A DNA stretch of 64,000 nt, taken from assembly GCA_037178975.1 (NCBI GenBank), contig JASJZH010000006.1, forward strand, positions 11,209,178 through 11,273,177. The letters run 5' to 3'. The translations under genes were made by a program, and so were the position numbers. Origin of the DNA: Oscheius tipulae. Taxonomy: Eukaryota; Nematoda; Chromadorea; Rhabditida; Rhabditidae. Position 1 is the stretch's first letter. The number at the start of each line of letters is the position of its first letter. The notes beneath the pieces were generated by a model, which saw only the letters and a list, made by a program, of their open reading frames with translations, searched no databases and was not told where the DNA came from. Positions 31,296 through 41,802 of the stretch are shown here, one piece after another.

Positions 31296-32016
31296 AATAT
31301 CGACGATAAATTAAAACAGGAACACAACAATACATGGTGGGGAGATCGAACTTAGAGGTCTGGAGAGTATCGGCGGACGGGATTTTTTGGCGCAGCGCAT
31401 GACGGCGTTGAACTGGAGTCGGGGAGTTGACAGCTGCACGAGTTGTTGAAGTCGATGGCGGAGGGGCTGTTGGAGTCAATGGCGAAGATGGTCTCTGATT
31501 TGGAGTGCGTCTCGGTTTCGGCGGTGTACCTTCAGAACGGACGAGGGGAAAATCCTCCCAGTATATGTAGGTGGGTTTGGCTTGCTTGGGAGCGTCCTGA
31601 AAAAAGTTCGGCTACTAGTAACTTTAGCAGGAATAATTAGACTGTCAATCTTAATGCGAGCCATCGAGTTCTCAAAATGAACGAAATAGCTTAGAAAACG
31701 CTAGATAAGAACTAAAAAATCATAACATTTTGAGAAAGATCTAGGCCTACAGTAACTTGACGTTCGAAACATGTCAAAGTCGAAATGCGTGGTCAGAAGC
31801 CCAGGGCTATAAGGTGGGCTCAAAAACGAGTAGGAAAGACATGACAGATTCAACCATAATACCGTGCTTTGTTTGGGAATATTCTGGTGATTTTTGGTCA
31901 GAGATTGTTTGAAATCCACGGCTTCTAATATCAAAAGATTTGTCTCTCACAAAAAGAAACAAGAGACTTACCGGACTATTCCTGGCACTCAGGCGAAGTC
32001 CTCTTTCAGTCGGCAT
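31296..32016 (-). CDS. Unidentified Pro/Ser/Thr-rich protein, 2-3 exons
   Basis: Exon 32016-31972 encodes MPTERGLRLSARNSP before a GTAAGTCTC donor. A second exon starts after an acceptor at 31671-31673 with NSMARIKI. A further exon after ACTTTTTTCAG (start near 31606) reads DAPKQAKPTYIYWEDFPLV, then TPPKPRRTP and Pro/Thr-rich sequence with several S/T-P sites, ending YRRY. The basic start and S/T-P clusters suggest a phosphorylated nuclear or cytoskeletal regulator, but no family is recognised. A related exon occurs at 35150-35214. Confidence 0.4.
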
Positions 32017-32060
32017 CTTTTCCCCTTTTCCGCGGTCGCCGGTGGCCTGGAAAAAGACAG

Positions 32061-32623
32061 TTAAAGCGAGTGTCCGGGCCCTTTTCTAGTTCGCAAAAGT
32101 TAAAATTCAGGTAATTTGACAAGTCGTAGCAAGTTGAGATTGCACTGGTTTTTATTTTCTGCAACTTATTCGAGCTGCAAGATTGAGCTTTTCTGAGTCA
32201 GAAATGAGACGTAACAAGTTTCGAAGTACCATATCGAGGTGAAACTGTTCCACAGGTAAAAACGAGACAACCTCATTTCATAAGAGTATCTTTAGAAAAT
32301 ATTTTGGGTCTAAAACTCTAGGCTATGAAGTGCAAACTGTGGGGAAGATAACTGAACGCCCTAAACCAGGGTAGATTCGTTTCTGATGCATTCAACTTCT
32401 ATTCCGAGTAATTGTCTAGAAATAAAGGAGCAACATGCTACCAGAGGCAACAATTTCGACTGATTATTCTTTTTTCTGGAACTATCCTTGGCTTGCCAAA
32501 AAGCGCGTGATTTGTCGAGACAAGGCTGGCAAGTACTGCCGAGAGACCTTCTCGGCAAATGGTAGCTTTTGTTCTGGAGTAGCAATTTTGCGGTCGAAAA
32601 AAAAGTCCGGACACTCGCTTTAA
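32061..32623. mobile_element. MITE with TTAAAG TIRs, full length
   Basis: Starts TTAAAGCGAGTGTCCGG and ends with its exact inverse CCGGACACTCGCTTTAA; 563 bp with no transposase. A hairpin (tgccgagagaccttctcggca) lies near 32539. The terminal TTAA could contain the target duplication. A truncated inverse copy sits in the TWK intron. Confidence 0.7.
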
Positions 32624-32858
32624 GAGGAGAAAAATTGAGATTTTTTGACAGAAATTGGGCGAAATTCTGAAGAAACAGAACAGACAATGTTTTCTTCATA
32701 TCCGATTCCATGGTGCTCCAAAATCTTGTATTTACAAGACCCGGCAAGCTCCAATGAACTCGGCCTGCATGAGGACGTTTCTGCTTAGAATTTCACACTC
32801 CGAGACCGGAAAATGACAAAATATCGGTGAAAAACACAATCAAGAATGAAAAATTTCG

Positions 32859-33000
32859 GTAGTACTTCGGCAGGCAACATGCTTCCTTCATTTAAATTTT
32901 TTCGCGCGCAATCTCGTTTTTTTGGCGCGGATCCAATTTTTCATTATTTTTTTTGTCCAGTTTTGTCGCTCCTTTCTGCTGTTTTTCCGTGAAACAGTTT
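32859..33000 (+). mobile_element. Left end of a non-autonomous Merlin-like element
   Basis: Begins GGTAGTACTTCGGCAGGC and carries TTTTTTGGCGCGGATCCAA about 60 bp in, like the left arm of the element at 38235-38685. The right arm is not found; the Merlin element is inserted at its right edge. Confidence 0.5.
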
Positions 33001-34903
33001 GGTAATAGTTCGGTAGGCGGCTCGGTTCGTTCAAACGGGTTTTCGCGCGCATTTTGTATTCGGCAGAATTTTGAAGTCTTTTTCTCTTTACGATTTCTGC
33101 ACCTTTTCACTGCTTTTCTCATCTTTTTTCCTAACATTTTATGTTTTCTCTTGTACGCTTCAAGAAATAAAAACGAGGACTACCTCGTATAATGGCAAAT
33201 TTACAAATTCGTCGCTTTTTCGAAGTATTCCTGCTATATTTCATGTTTCACGAGCGATCTTCTCCAGAAAATACCTGTCGGTTTACTACTTTTTCATTGT
33301 AAAGCAAGTAAGCGTTTATCTGTTCAACAGGTTTTATCTTAGGCGTATAGATCTAAGCAACAAATCAAAGCCTTAAAGGCCTAGGCGACATAATATTTAG
33401 ACACAAGATCCAGAAGACGTAAGAACGGATCAGTACAAACATGACGGCCGTTTTTGGACTGCCACCAGTGGTGAGCAAGCTTGGACGGAAGAGTGGACAT
33501 ACGAACGCCTGGACCCATCTTGAGGAGAGGTAGCTTGATCTTGCGCCACTGCCTCTCAATCGTCTGGGTATGGCATCCAGTGGTCGGATCGATGAAATTG
33601 AGAGAGTGGTTGACGGCTTGATGAAGGAATCCATGACGAACGCACTGACGATAGGCTCGCCATTCGTCACTAAAGATGGTAGTTCCAGCGGCCACATGCT
33701 GCTCCAGAATTGGCATCAAAGTGCTGGCAGTTCTATCCTGGACCCAAAACATCCTACATTCCTTCGTGCTACGACAGATCATTCCAAAGAGCCAAGGTCC
33801 TGGAATTATTAAAAGTTTTCAGAAATGATTGCGCTTACCCTGGGATCTGCGAAGATAGTTATTTGTACGGTGGCCCTGATGCCCATACCGATTGCCTTGA
33901 AGGTATCGTCCTCGGTTTGACTTTCTTCTTCCCTTCAAATAACATTCGTCAACCTCGAGAATTTCTCCGGGCCCTCCCCATCTTCGGTGCTTTGGTGAGC
34001 TCTTCGATCATAACTTCGCGGATGTACTGCGACCAAGCGACTCGGGATTCCTTGCTCAGCTGACGATCAACGAGATCGGACAAGCGAGAGACAGAGAAGT
34101 CCTTTGCAAGACAGTACACGATGTAAAGAATGTCTTTCGGGTCCACCTATAGAGAACAAGAAGATTACAAGGAGAAATTCTAGAAATACTTTTCTGTTCG
34201 GGCGACCAGCAGAATCTCTCACATTAAAGATGGTAATCCCGCTTGGTTGGGCTGTTGGGTCGTAGACAGACGGACCGTGATGGGCGGATTTGTGGCTGCG
34301 GCACACAGTACATTGGAAGTGCGGCGTTCCGTTGATGATGGCTTGCGTGATTTTGCCCGTGCAGTTGGGTTTCTTCGTATTGAAGGGTTTCGACGAACAG
34401 AGAGCCATGTAGGGACTACCTTTTCTGTTGACTCTATCGGATGACCAACAGACGGGAGCAGATTGTACCGACGGAGAAAGGCAGCAGCGAGCTTTGGGGT
34501 TCGCAGCTCCTCGTAGAGAGCGATCAGCGACGGATCGGAACGGGAACCATAGTTGATGGAATTGACGTTGTCAATGATCAAGTCGATTTCTATCTCTTAC
34601 ATTGTCAATTCCTGTATGTTTCGTTATGAGACCTACATTTGGAATCAGTTTGATAGTCCTTTACTTCATTTTGGCATGTAGATCGATACCAATTTTGGTA
34701 CAACGTACTTCTTTCTTGCCTACTTACAGTATTCTATGTGTTTTATATGCGTATTGTGTTGTTTTCCGCTACCGATAAATTATTCATAAAAAACCAGCAG
34801 AAAGGTGAAAAAAAAAGTGAAAAAGCATAGAAATCGAAAAAAAGAAGAAAAATGCGCGCGAAAACCCGTTTGAACGAACCGAGCCGCCTACCGAACTATT
34901 ACC
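33001..34903 (-). mobile_element. Merlin DNA transposon with intact ends
   Basis: Terminal inverted repeats of 55 bp are identical (33001-33055 and 34849-34903), starting GGTAATAGTTCGGTAGGCGG. The 8-bp target duplication AACAGTTT is perfect (32993-33000, 34904-34911). TIRs starting GG and 8-bp TSDs are the Merlin signature, and the encoded transposase is of the ISXO2/IS1016 type. Perfect ends and TSD indicate a young insertion. Confidence 0.9.
33381..34581 (-). pseudogene. Merlin transposase, two frameshifts
   Basis: Minus-strand segments in order: N-terminal helix (LYEELRTPKLAAAFLRRYN); a zinc-ribbon-like region with PNCTGKI and FQCTVCRSHK; SRVAWSQYIREVMIEEL; the first catalytic Asp in EILEVDECYLKGRRKSNRG; then GPWLFGMICRS, the second Asp in FSDEWRAYRQCV and the Glu in HTQTIERQWRKIKLP, ending SKYYVA. 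Introns lie near 34190-34145 and 33830-33795. Frame shifts are needed near 34418 and in a GGGG run near 33965. The DDE residues are present, so the decay is slight. Confidence 0.75.
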
Positions 34904-34911
34904 AACAGTTT

Positions 34912-35149
34912 AAAACAGGAAACCGAGGTTTTCCTGGCATTTTTTCCAATCCTTCCGGTACCACTTTTCTTGAATTATCTATAAATACGAAAAAAATCTT
35001 CTCAATATCCCACACGCAACAGGTCAAAAAGTGGCAAAAAATAGGCAGAAGTGGCTTGAAACAGCTGAAATTGTGGATAGAGGCGTTTAACATGGTAACT
35101 TTAGCAGGAAGTATTCGACTGTCTAAAATTAAGATGAACCAACCTCACT
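34912..35149. other. Non-coding, partly duplicated sequence
   Basis: Flank of the Merlin insertion. About 35095-35125 (taactttagcaggaagtatt) duplicates 31617-31640. Confidence 0.4.
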
Positions 35150-35214
35150 CTTTTTTTCCTTCTTTTTGGGCTTGGCAGCCGGAGCGACCATCTTGACGCG
35201 AGCCATCAAGTTCT
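35150..35214 (-). CDS. Exon related to the gene at 31.3-32.0 kb
   Basis: After an ATTTTCAG acceptor the frame reads NLMARVKMVAPAAKPKKKEK and ends at a GTTGGT donor. The start matches NSMARIK of the second exon at 31670, and flanking intron sequence matches too, so one is a partial copy of the other. This copy keeps the Lys-rich part lost at 31.6 kb. Confidence 0.4.
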
Positions 35215-35850
35215 GAAAATAAACGAATAAGCTAAAAGTCTAGAAGAGCAGAAAAAGACAGAAGGCGGGAGAATAATACTCTAAGTGAGGTGAAAAAGGA
35301 ATAAAAAGGAACTAGGCTAGCATTTTTTTTGCGATATAATGGTTTAGTTTTTGCAGCATTTCCCTTCTACAAATTATGGAATACAAGATAGCAAGAATAT
35401 ATAATAAAAATGGTGAACTTAGGAAGCAAAATCACATATTTTTTGAGCAAACTACCGTCTCGACGGGCTTGTTTTTCAGTCCTGGGAAGTTTGCAAAAGA
35501 TTTCTACAGGCCTGGCTAAGAAAAAGACAAGGGAAAAACAGAAAAAGTACAGAAAAGGCGTAAAAAAGTCTGAAAAAGGTAATAAGGTTACGAAAGAGGG
35601 TATTCTGTGAAGCTGCTCTGGAAGGGACTCTGAAAAAAAGAGTCTAAAGGTCAAAATTCAATATTTTTGAACAAAAAGGCTGTCAAGATTGTAAACCGGC
35701 CCCTACGGTTAGGTTTAGAAGATTTTACCTCAAAAAATTCCTCTTTCGACCATTTTGACTCGACGGGTCAAAAAAGGACCCCAAGTCGACTTGTTGTCAA
35801 GATACGCGTTCTGACGACTCGTTCTCCTCCAGGGCTACGATCTGCACAGT
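35215..35850. other. Non-coding
   Basis: AT-rich, with A-rich and T-rich runs; no supported exon or element. Confidence 0.45.
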
Positions 35851-35851
35851 T

Positions 35852-36245
35852 TCAAATGCCTTTCGAAACGACTCCATCTCCAGACGGCCTGGGCCGAGAG
35901 CTCGTCTGGAGATCTAGGATATTTTTGCTGCAAAAAACCTGTAAAACGAGCAAACCTATTGCCAATGATCTTGGCCAAACTTCTACACAATCCGTCCAGA
36001 GGAGAGCCGCGGCACATTCACTGGCGTTGACCGCGATCAGTTTTTCCATCGCCTGAATGAGGTCTTCTTGGCTGTCAGCAGCCTGGATGGCTTTGTTCGT
36101 CCATTCCTTTCGGGCGCTTTTTTGATCAGCTCCTCGGGGTCACATAGGAAGAATTCTGCAACAGGAATCTGATTATTAGAGAAGCGAAGATGTCTGTTTA
36201 CCCGATTATGCAGGGTCTCATACAGCTGGCTGCAATTTGAACAAT
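35852..36245 (-). pseudogene. Broken gene remnant
   Basis: Minus-strand pieces read like protein: SQLYETLHNR before a GTAAAC donor near 36200; EFFLCDPEELIKK after an acceptor near 36157; then, in a shifted frame, ARKEWTNKAIQAADSQEDLI and AMEKLIAVNASECAAALLWT. A frame break within the A-run at about 36115 separates the last two. The family is not recognised. Confidence 0.35.
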
Positions 36246-37262
36246 TTGAGCCACCGTACAGTCATAGTCTAGTGGTTGTCGAGGCAGATTACAACTTGAG
36301 AGATCCATTCAGACGAGAATCGGATTTCTAGATTCAAACCCCGTTTGACGCCAAAATTTGTCTACAAGTACTTATGCAAAAATCCAGTAGGTTACTACTA
36401 GCATAGAGATGAGGAACAGAGATTTTTGCCCACAAAGACTTTTGAATCGGTCAGTTCGAAGCTGTACTTGGGTCGTGGAAAAGTTAACTTTTCAGTTTCC
36501 GGAACAAAATTCTTGGATAATGATAACCTAGACAGATCGTCTCACTATTCTATGGCTTCTAAGATAGAAATAGGTCATAAACTAGCCAAGAAGGATCTCA
36601 GAACGACTGTTTGACGTTAAAAATAGCTCTAAGAAAACAATGGCCAATTTTCAATGTGTTAGAGCTTTATACGAACTATTTCAAGAAAACCTATTTGTCT
36701 TAGACCTGTATGTCTTCGTCCTTTGTGCTTCGGATGTCAGACATATGTCGGTACTCTATATAACAAACAAAGACCTACATGATCAGTCTCCTATGGCCTT
36801 GTCTCCATGCGACATCTTCCGCCCACCGTGTGTGGGTCCTCTTCGAGTCGTTCAGTTCTTCTAGGCGACAGCCTCCAGCTAAAAAATAGATGTAATTAAA
36901 GGGGAAATGATGGACCTTGTCTGCAGAATCTTGATCTCAGCACCGCAATCAGAAGCCTTTAGAAAGCGTTTTGCAGTAATTTATGACTGAGAAAAGCTAT
37001 TAGCACGCCAGGGATCGAACCCGAACTATGGAAATTTTTGAAAATAGTTACGCATAATTCTTGTGAGGTTTAGCGACTCTCTAGTATAACTTGTAGTTAA
37101 AATCGTACCTAATTCTTCCAAGACAAGACCTGAGATTTCAGGGACCAGCACCCAACCATCCCTAGGGCCTAGGCTCTCTATTCCAATTGATCGTGCTAAA
37201 ACAGCAAGGATGAGGAGTACTTTTGGGTATAAAAAGTTGCAAAAGGGTTCACAAAGCAACTA
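36246..37262. other. Non-coding, two tRNA-like relics
   Basis: At 36268-36350 an A-box-like TAGTCTAGTGGTTG and a B-box-like AGATTCAAACCCC are too far apart for a normal tRNA. At 36995-37030 (minus strand) there is a T-arm-like GGGTTCGATCCCTGGCGTGC with no matching 5' half. These may be SINE or tRNA relics. Confidence 0.35.
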
Positions 37263-38229
37263 ACTAGGGAATGTTTTTAGTTGGCCGTGGGATATCGAAA
37301 CGAGGTAGGTGTCATTCGAAAGGGCATCGAAAATGATGGTGTTTCCCAAAATTTCAGCTGCGGAATGGATGTCTGCTGTCCTCTGGAGCTTTTCCCGTTT
37401 CCAGATTTTGAGCTGAATTTGCGCTCTTAGACTTGGATATCAAGTGCTTCTTTCAGCGCAAGAGACCAAGTGGTGCAGCGCCTAAGCGCTCCGCTGAAAA
37501 ACTTTTGGTTTTTGGTTCGAATCCTCTCTTCGGAAAACATTTTTATTTACTCATTTCAAGAGTATTTGCTTCTATCATTGCTTTTTTTTTTTACTGCTAA
37601 AAGCTGGAAAATCTTTATAGTCGACCCTTTCACTCACTGAATACAAAAATCCCTTTTTCGGATAGCACTGTGACGACCAGTATCGCACAATTTCACAGCC
37701 ACTTCGACTAAAGAAAAGGTTTTTTTTTACGTGTCAATGTACTACAAAGTTGTAGCCCTTGATCTGTTCTACAACTTTGCAAAACATAGCCAAGTCGGAA
37801 AAGCATTTCTTCGTTCCGAAATGCGAATTTGAACGCGTGAACTATATCAGAAAGAAGTTAGGAAATTGGAAGGTCGACTATAGATCTAGCTTTTAGCAGT
37901 AAAAAAAAAAGCAATGATAGAAACAAATACTCTTGAAATGAGTAAATAAAAATGTTTTCCGAAGAGAGGATTCGAACCAAAAACCAAAAGTTTTTCAGTG
38001 GAGCGCTTAGGCGCTGCACCACTTGGTCTCTTGCGCTGAAAGAAGCACTTGATATCCAAGTCTAAGAGCGCAAATTCAGCTCAAAATCTGGAAACGGGAA
38101 AAGCTCCAGAGGACAGCAGACATCCATTCCGCAGCTGAAATTTTGGGAAACACCATCATTTTCGATGCTCTTTCGAATGGCACCTATCTCGTTTCGATAT
38201 CCCACGGCCAACTAAAAACATTCCCTAGT
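37263..38229. mobile_element. Long-TIR non-autonomous element with tRNA-like arms
   Basis: Inverted arms of about 365 bp (37263-37626 and 37871-38229) with few differences; ends ACTAGGGAATG ... CATTCCCTAGT. No ORF with transposase features. Each arm contains a tRNA-like segment (GAGACCAAGTGGTGCAGCGC ... GGTTCGAATCC). A partial copy of the right arm is at 51826-51975. Confidence 0.7.
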
Positions 38230-38234
38230 AAGAT

Positions 38235-38685
38235 GGTAATACTTCGGCAGGCGACACGCATCGTTCGAATTTTTTCGCGCGCAATTTCGTTTTTTGGCGC
38301 GGATTCAATTTTTCTTTTATTTTTCAAACTTTTCCCAGTTTTATCGCTCATTTTTGCTATTTTTTTCGTATTTGTCTCGTTTTATCCCTTTTGTCCTCAA
38401 CAAATGGGCTGCTATGCATCTAGAAAGATAAATGTAGCAGCTACAGCCCGTTTTGAAACTTTTTTTCGCATTTACAGACAATTCGAGAAGAGTGACGCGT
38501 TGTTTTGAAACGTTGTTCTACGGATAAACGGCAGAAATGACCGACAATATACGAAAAAATAGCAAAAATGAGCGATAAAACTGGGAAAAGCTTGAAAAAT
38601 AAAAAAGAAAAATTGAATCCGCGCCAAAAAACGAAATTGCGCGCGAAAAATTCAAATGATGCGTGTTGCCTGCCGAAGTATTACC
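38235..38685. mobile_element. Non-autonomous Merlin-like MITE
   Basis: Starts GGTAATACTTCGGCAGGC and ends with the inverse GCCTGCCGAAGTATTACC; arms of more than 100 bp include GGCGCGGATTCAATTTTTC. The termini resemble those of the Merlin element at 33001. The flanking 8-mers do not match, so the TSD is lost or the element moved by recombination. Confidence 0.65.
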
Positions 38686-38748
38686 ACCCAGTTCCTATCT
38701 CGTGTTTACAAAAATCTGTCAGCACCATATCCCTGACTCATTATCCTC

Positions 38749-39030
38749 TCAAAATGCACTCATTTTCTCCCAAACAAAAGCATTCCCAACCTGCTCATTA
38801 ATCTCATTGATATAGTCGTCAGCCTCCTTGATCTGCGCGTCCACAGTCGTCAGCAGTTCTATGCTAAAAAAAAAATATGCTTTCTGAGGCAAAAATGGAA
38901 AAAACTGACGTCTGTCAGCACCATATCTCTGTTTCTCTGTCAACAATGCTGCCAATGCGGGAGCGACACGTACTCTTTGGAACTTTGGAAAGAGAACATT
39001 CGGAAGGTTTTCCGACAGAGACTCGCACAC
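38749..39030 (-). CDS. Possible coiled-coil exons
   Basis: The minus-strand frame reads LFPKFQRVRVAPALAALLTE, then, after a probable intron (about 38917-38867, ending TTTTTTTTTAG), IELLTTVDAQIKEADDYINE with INEQVGNAF and a stop. The helical heptad-like pattern suggests a coiled-coil protein. No start or family was found; the exons may be orphaned. Confidence 0.3.
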   Translation of the reverse strand: MCESLSENLPNVLFPKFQRVRVAPALAALLTEKQRYGADRRQFFPFLPQKAYFFFSIELLTTVDAQIKEADDYINEINEQVGNAFVWEKMSAF

Positions 39031-40300
39031 TGCTGGGTAGTTCTTCCAAAGGGCGTGATCAAAATATTGCTATTTCTAAAGTTGTATACAACGTTATTCT
39101 TTACTAATCTAGCTCAAAAAACGTATCCAGGAATCAGCCAAATGCGAGAAGGTCACCACCATGTGAGGCAGAATCCTACCTTGAACTCTCCCGACGCCCT
39201 GTAAAAGGCCGCATGAACTGAGTTTGAGCTAAAAGTAGCTCCATCTACTTCGATAACGTGTCTTTAGTTTAGAAGACTTGAGCCATTTTCAGAGCTGCCG
39301 GAATGTGTCCGTCCAAGAATATTTTCTGTACAGCCTAGATTCTCGGCAGAGGATAGCTAAGGACGTCGCAGGAATAGCCGCATGCTATTGGGAGAATGTT
39401 GCAGGAGACAGGGACGAGACAGCCAACGTCCGGGGAGGGCTTGATGCACTGAAATGAGAGATTGACTATGTTAAAGAGAGAGAGGGGGAGCCGTCCTCTT
39501 TTAGCGGGCCACCCTGGATAACAATTTCCTCCGGTTCGTTTTCTATTGAAGAGTCGCGTGTTCGGGGATTCTTCTAAAACAGAAAGTCGGTTCAGTCTAT
39601 GTCTTTCTGTCTTCCTCACTCAATCAGCTCATTTCCAGAATGCCGTTTCTTTGATCCCGACGCGAAAACCAGTCTAAACCAGGCAACTCCATCAACGAAC
39701 GAAAGTCTACGTGATCATCTGTATAAATAGCTGTGTCAGTTTCCTTCTAATCTGTACCCATCCGCTATTCCTGTTCTCCATTAACATGAAAATCCGGGTC
39801 TTCAAGCTCTTCGTCTCAACCAATGTCGTCTGTCTCGGAAACAATGGCACATCTACAGCTTCTGTTCAAGTACTCCGACGAGGAACAGTTTGACCCGCTA
39901 ATCTGTTTCTCACCCGTACTATCTAGTTTTTCAATCTATGAAGTATTCATTATCTGCACCCTATTTAAAAGCCTCTATTTCCATGAATGGATACCCTCTA
40001 GGTGTCGTGGTAAATTGCGCCCTTTCACTTGTTGAAGGTTTTTTAGAAGACTGGAAGATAGGGATTGAAAACCTGGGAACTGCTCACGTTCGTTTTTCTC
40101 GACCATTTCCCAGCTGACTCTGCAATCACTGGAATCGAATGTGTACCAGGCGTGAAACTTGCTGACCACGAGACGGATGTCATCTCCTTCCTTGATCCTG
40201 AAAAATGTTTCTGTCTCTTTGTCTCTAAATCTTTCTGCCTCTCTTCCCAGTCCGTCTACCACGACAAGGCAACTTTTCGGACTTCATCTCTACTATCTAA
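39031..40300. other. Mostly non-coding, weak exon candidates
   Basis: On the minus strand an exon after CTCATTTCAG (from about 39449) reads CIKPSPDVGCLVPVSCN and ends near 39335. Another after ATTTTTCAG (from about 40199) reads IKEGDDIRLVVSKFHAWYTF with CRVSWEMV, followed by a GTGAGC donor; its pattern recalls an immunoglobulin-like strand set. Neither could be built into a gene. Confidence 0.3.
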
Positions 40301-40659
40301 AGCGCGATGGTTTCTGTGGCGGACTCTGGTTCTTTGTTTGTCTGTTTGTTTGTCCGTGACCACAAAACAAAAGCAAAGCAAAAAGCTGTACATTGTGTTG
40401 TAAATTGTTGCCAACTAATTGAGTTGGATTTTCAGAATTCAGAACTGCGATGACGAACTCTGTTGCTACCAGCGAAAGAGTGTCGACAAACAGTCGAGAC
40501 AGAAAGACGGAGAGACAGATTTCCTTTCTAGGTGTCGGTGTAACTGTTTCCCAAAGAACAGAAAAGGATACACTAGAACCTCCTGCGAGGCTAACTGTGT
40601 TACTGCACATATAACTAAAAAGATCTGCAACTCTTTTTTCAAAGCTGTTTTGCGTTACG

Positions 40660-41583
40660 ATGAACATATGTGGACTCAGCGATGTCGAGGTGCCGACTAC
40701 GAAGAAGTCGAAGCGCAGTAAGATGTCCGATGCCAAACGCAAGGCGAAGAAGGCCAAGGCCGAGAAGTTGCGAGGAGCTCGAATGAGCGACGAGAGGAAG
40801 GTTGCCGAAATGGAGAGGAAACGACGCGAGAGAACTTCGGAGAACGAGGAGACAAAGGCCAAGCGCCTTGAGCAGGTATGTTCCAAATAACTCAAAAACA
40901 CTTTTGTCTCAGGCTCTCTTCCATCGCAAGAGTGTGCTCTTGAACGAGACAAAGGCCGAAAAATGTGCTCGCATGGACGGTCAAGCTCTGTATCAAGCTA
41001 CGAAGTTGAGTCATGAGAAGAGGAAGAAGCGCGAGCCCGCCTGGACCTTCAATCCACGTATCAGTCGGAAAAGAGGATCAACGAGACCGAAGAGGAGAAG
41101 ATCCAGCGTCAGTACCTTGATTCAATGCACACGAGAAGATCCAAGGTAACCATTTCTTTCCAGTTCAATTCTATCTCCATTTTAGAGCGCGCCGAGCGAC
41201 TCAGGAACAAGTCTGTCATCCGTGAAGAGTTCCTTTCTAATGAGACCGACGAAAGTCGTGCTGAACGACTGACCAAAAAGGCCTTCTCTCTAGCCACAGC
41301 TCGCGATGAGAAAGATGCTGAGACGAGAGCTCAGCGACGTCAGAGGGATAATCAGGCTCATGCTGCATTCCAAGCCCAACAGACTCCTCAGCAGGTTGCT
41401 CAAACGAATCAAGTCAGGAGAGTGAATCGACAGCAAAGAGTTTTCAATATGAATATTCCTAATGGAGGACCACCTGGAGAACATTTCACAGGCCCAATGA
41501 CGGACGAATGTAGTCAATGTGGAGCACTTTACTTCCCAAGTAAGTCAAATCTTTTTCATTCCCATTTTTCCTCATTCAGATGA
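40660..41583 (+). CDS. Helitron B N-terminal exons
   Basis: The exon from ATG 40660 has VPTTKKSKRSKMSDAKRKAK, parallel to KKSKRRKMPASERKAK in Helitron A. Later exons carry LERAERLRNKSVIREEFLSN, a Gln-rich stretch and the zinc site ECSQCGALYFP. Short introns occur near 40880 and 41540. Confidence 0.6.
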
Positions 41584-41802
41584 GCATCCTCGCAAAGCCG
41601 ACGACACATATTCGCCCTGTTGCCGCAATGGTTCTGTTACACTGGATCTGTTTGAACGTTATACGCTTGAATTGAAGGAGCTGTTCACAGATGGTCATGA
41701 GAAATCCGAAAACTTCTTGAAGAACAGTCGACAGTTCAACACGTCTCTTTCCATAGCTTCGATGAACTGCAATGTGAGAGCCTGTTTCATTCGGAAAAAC
41801 CA

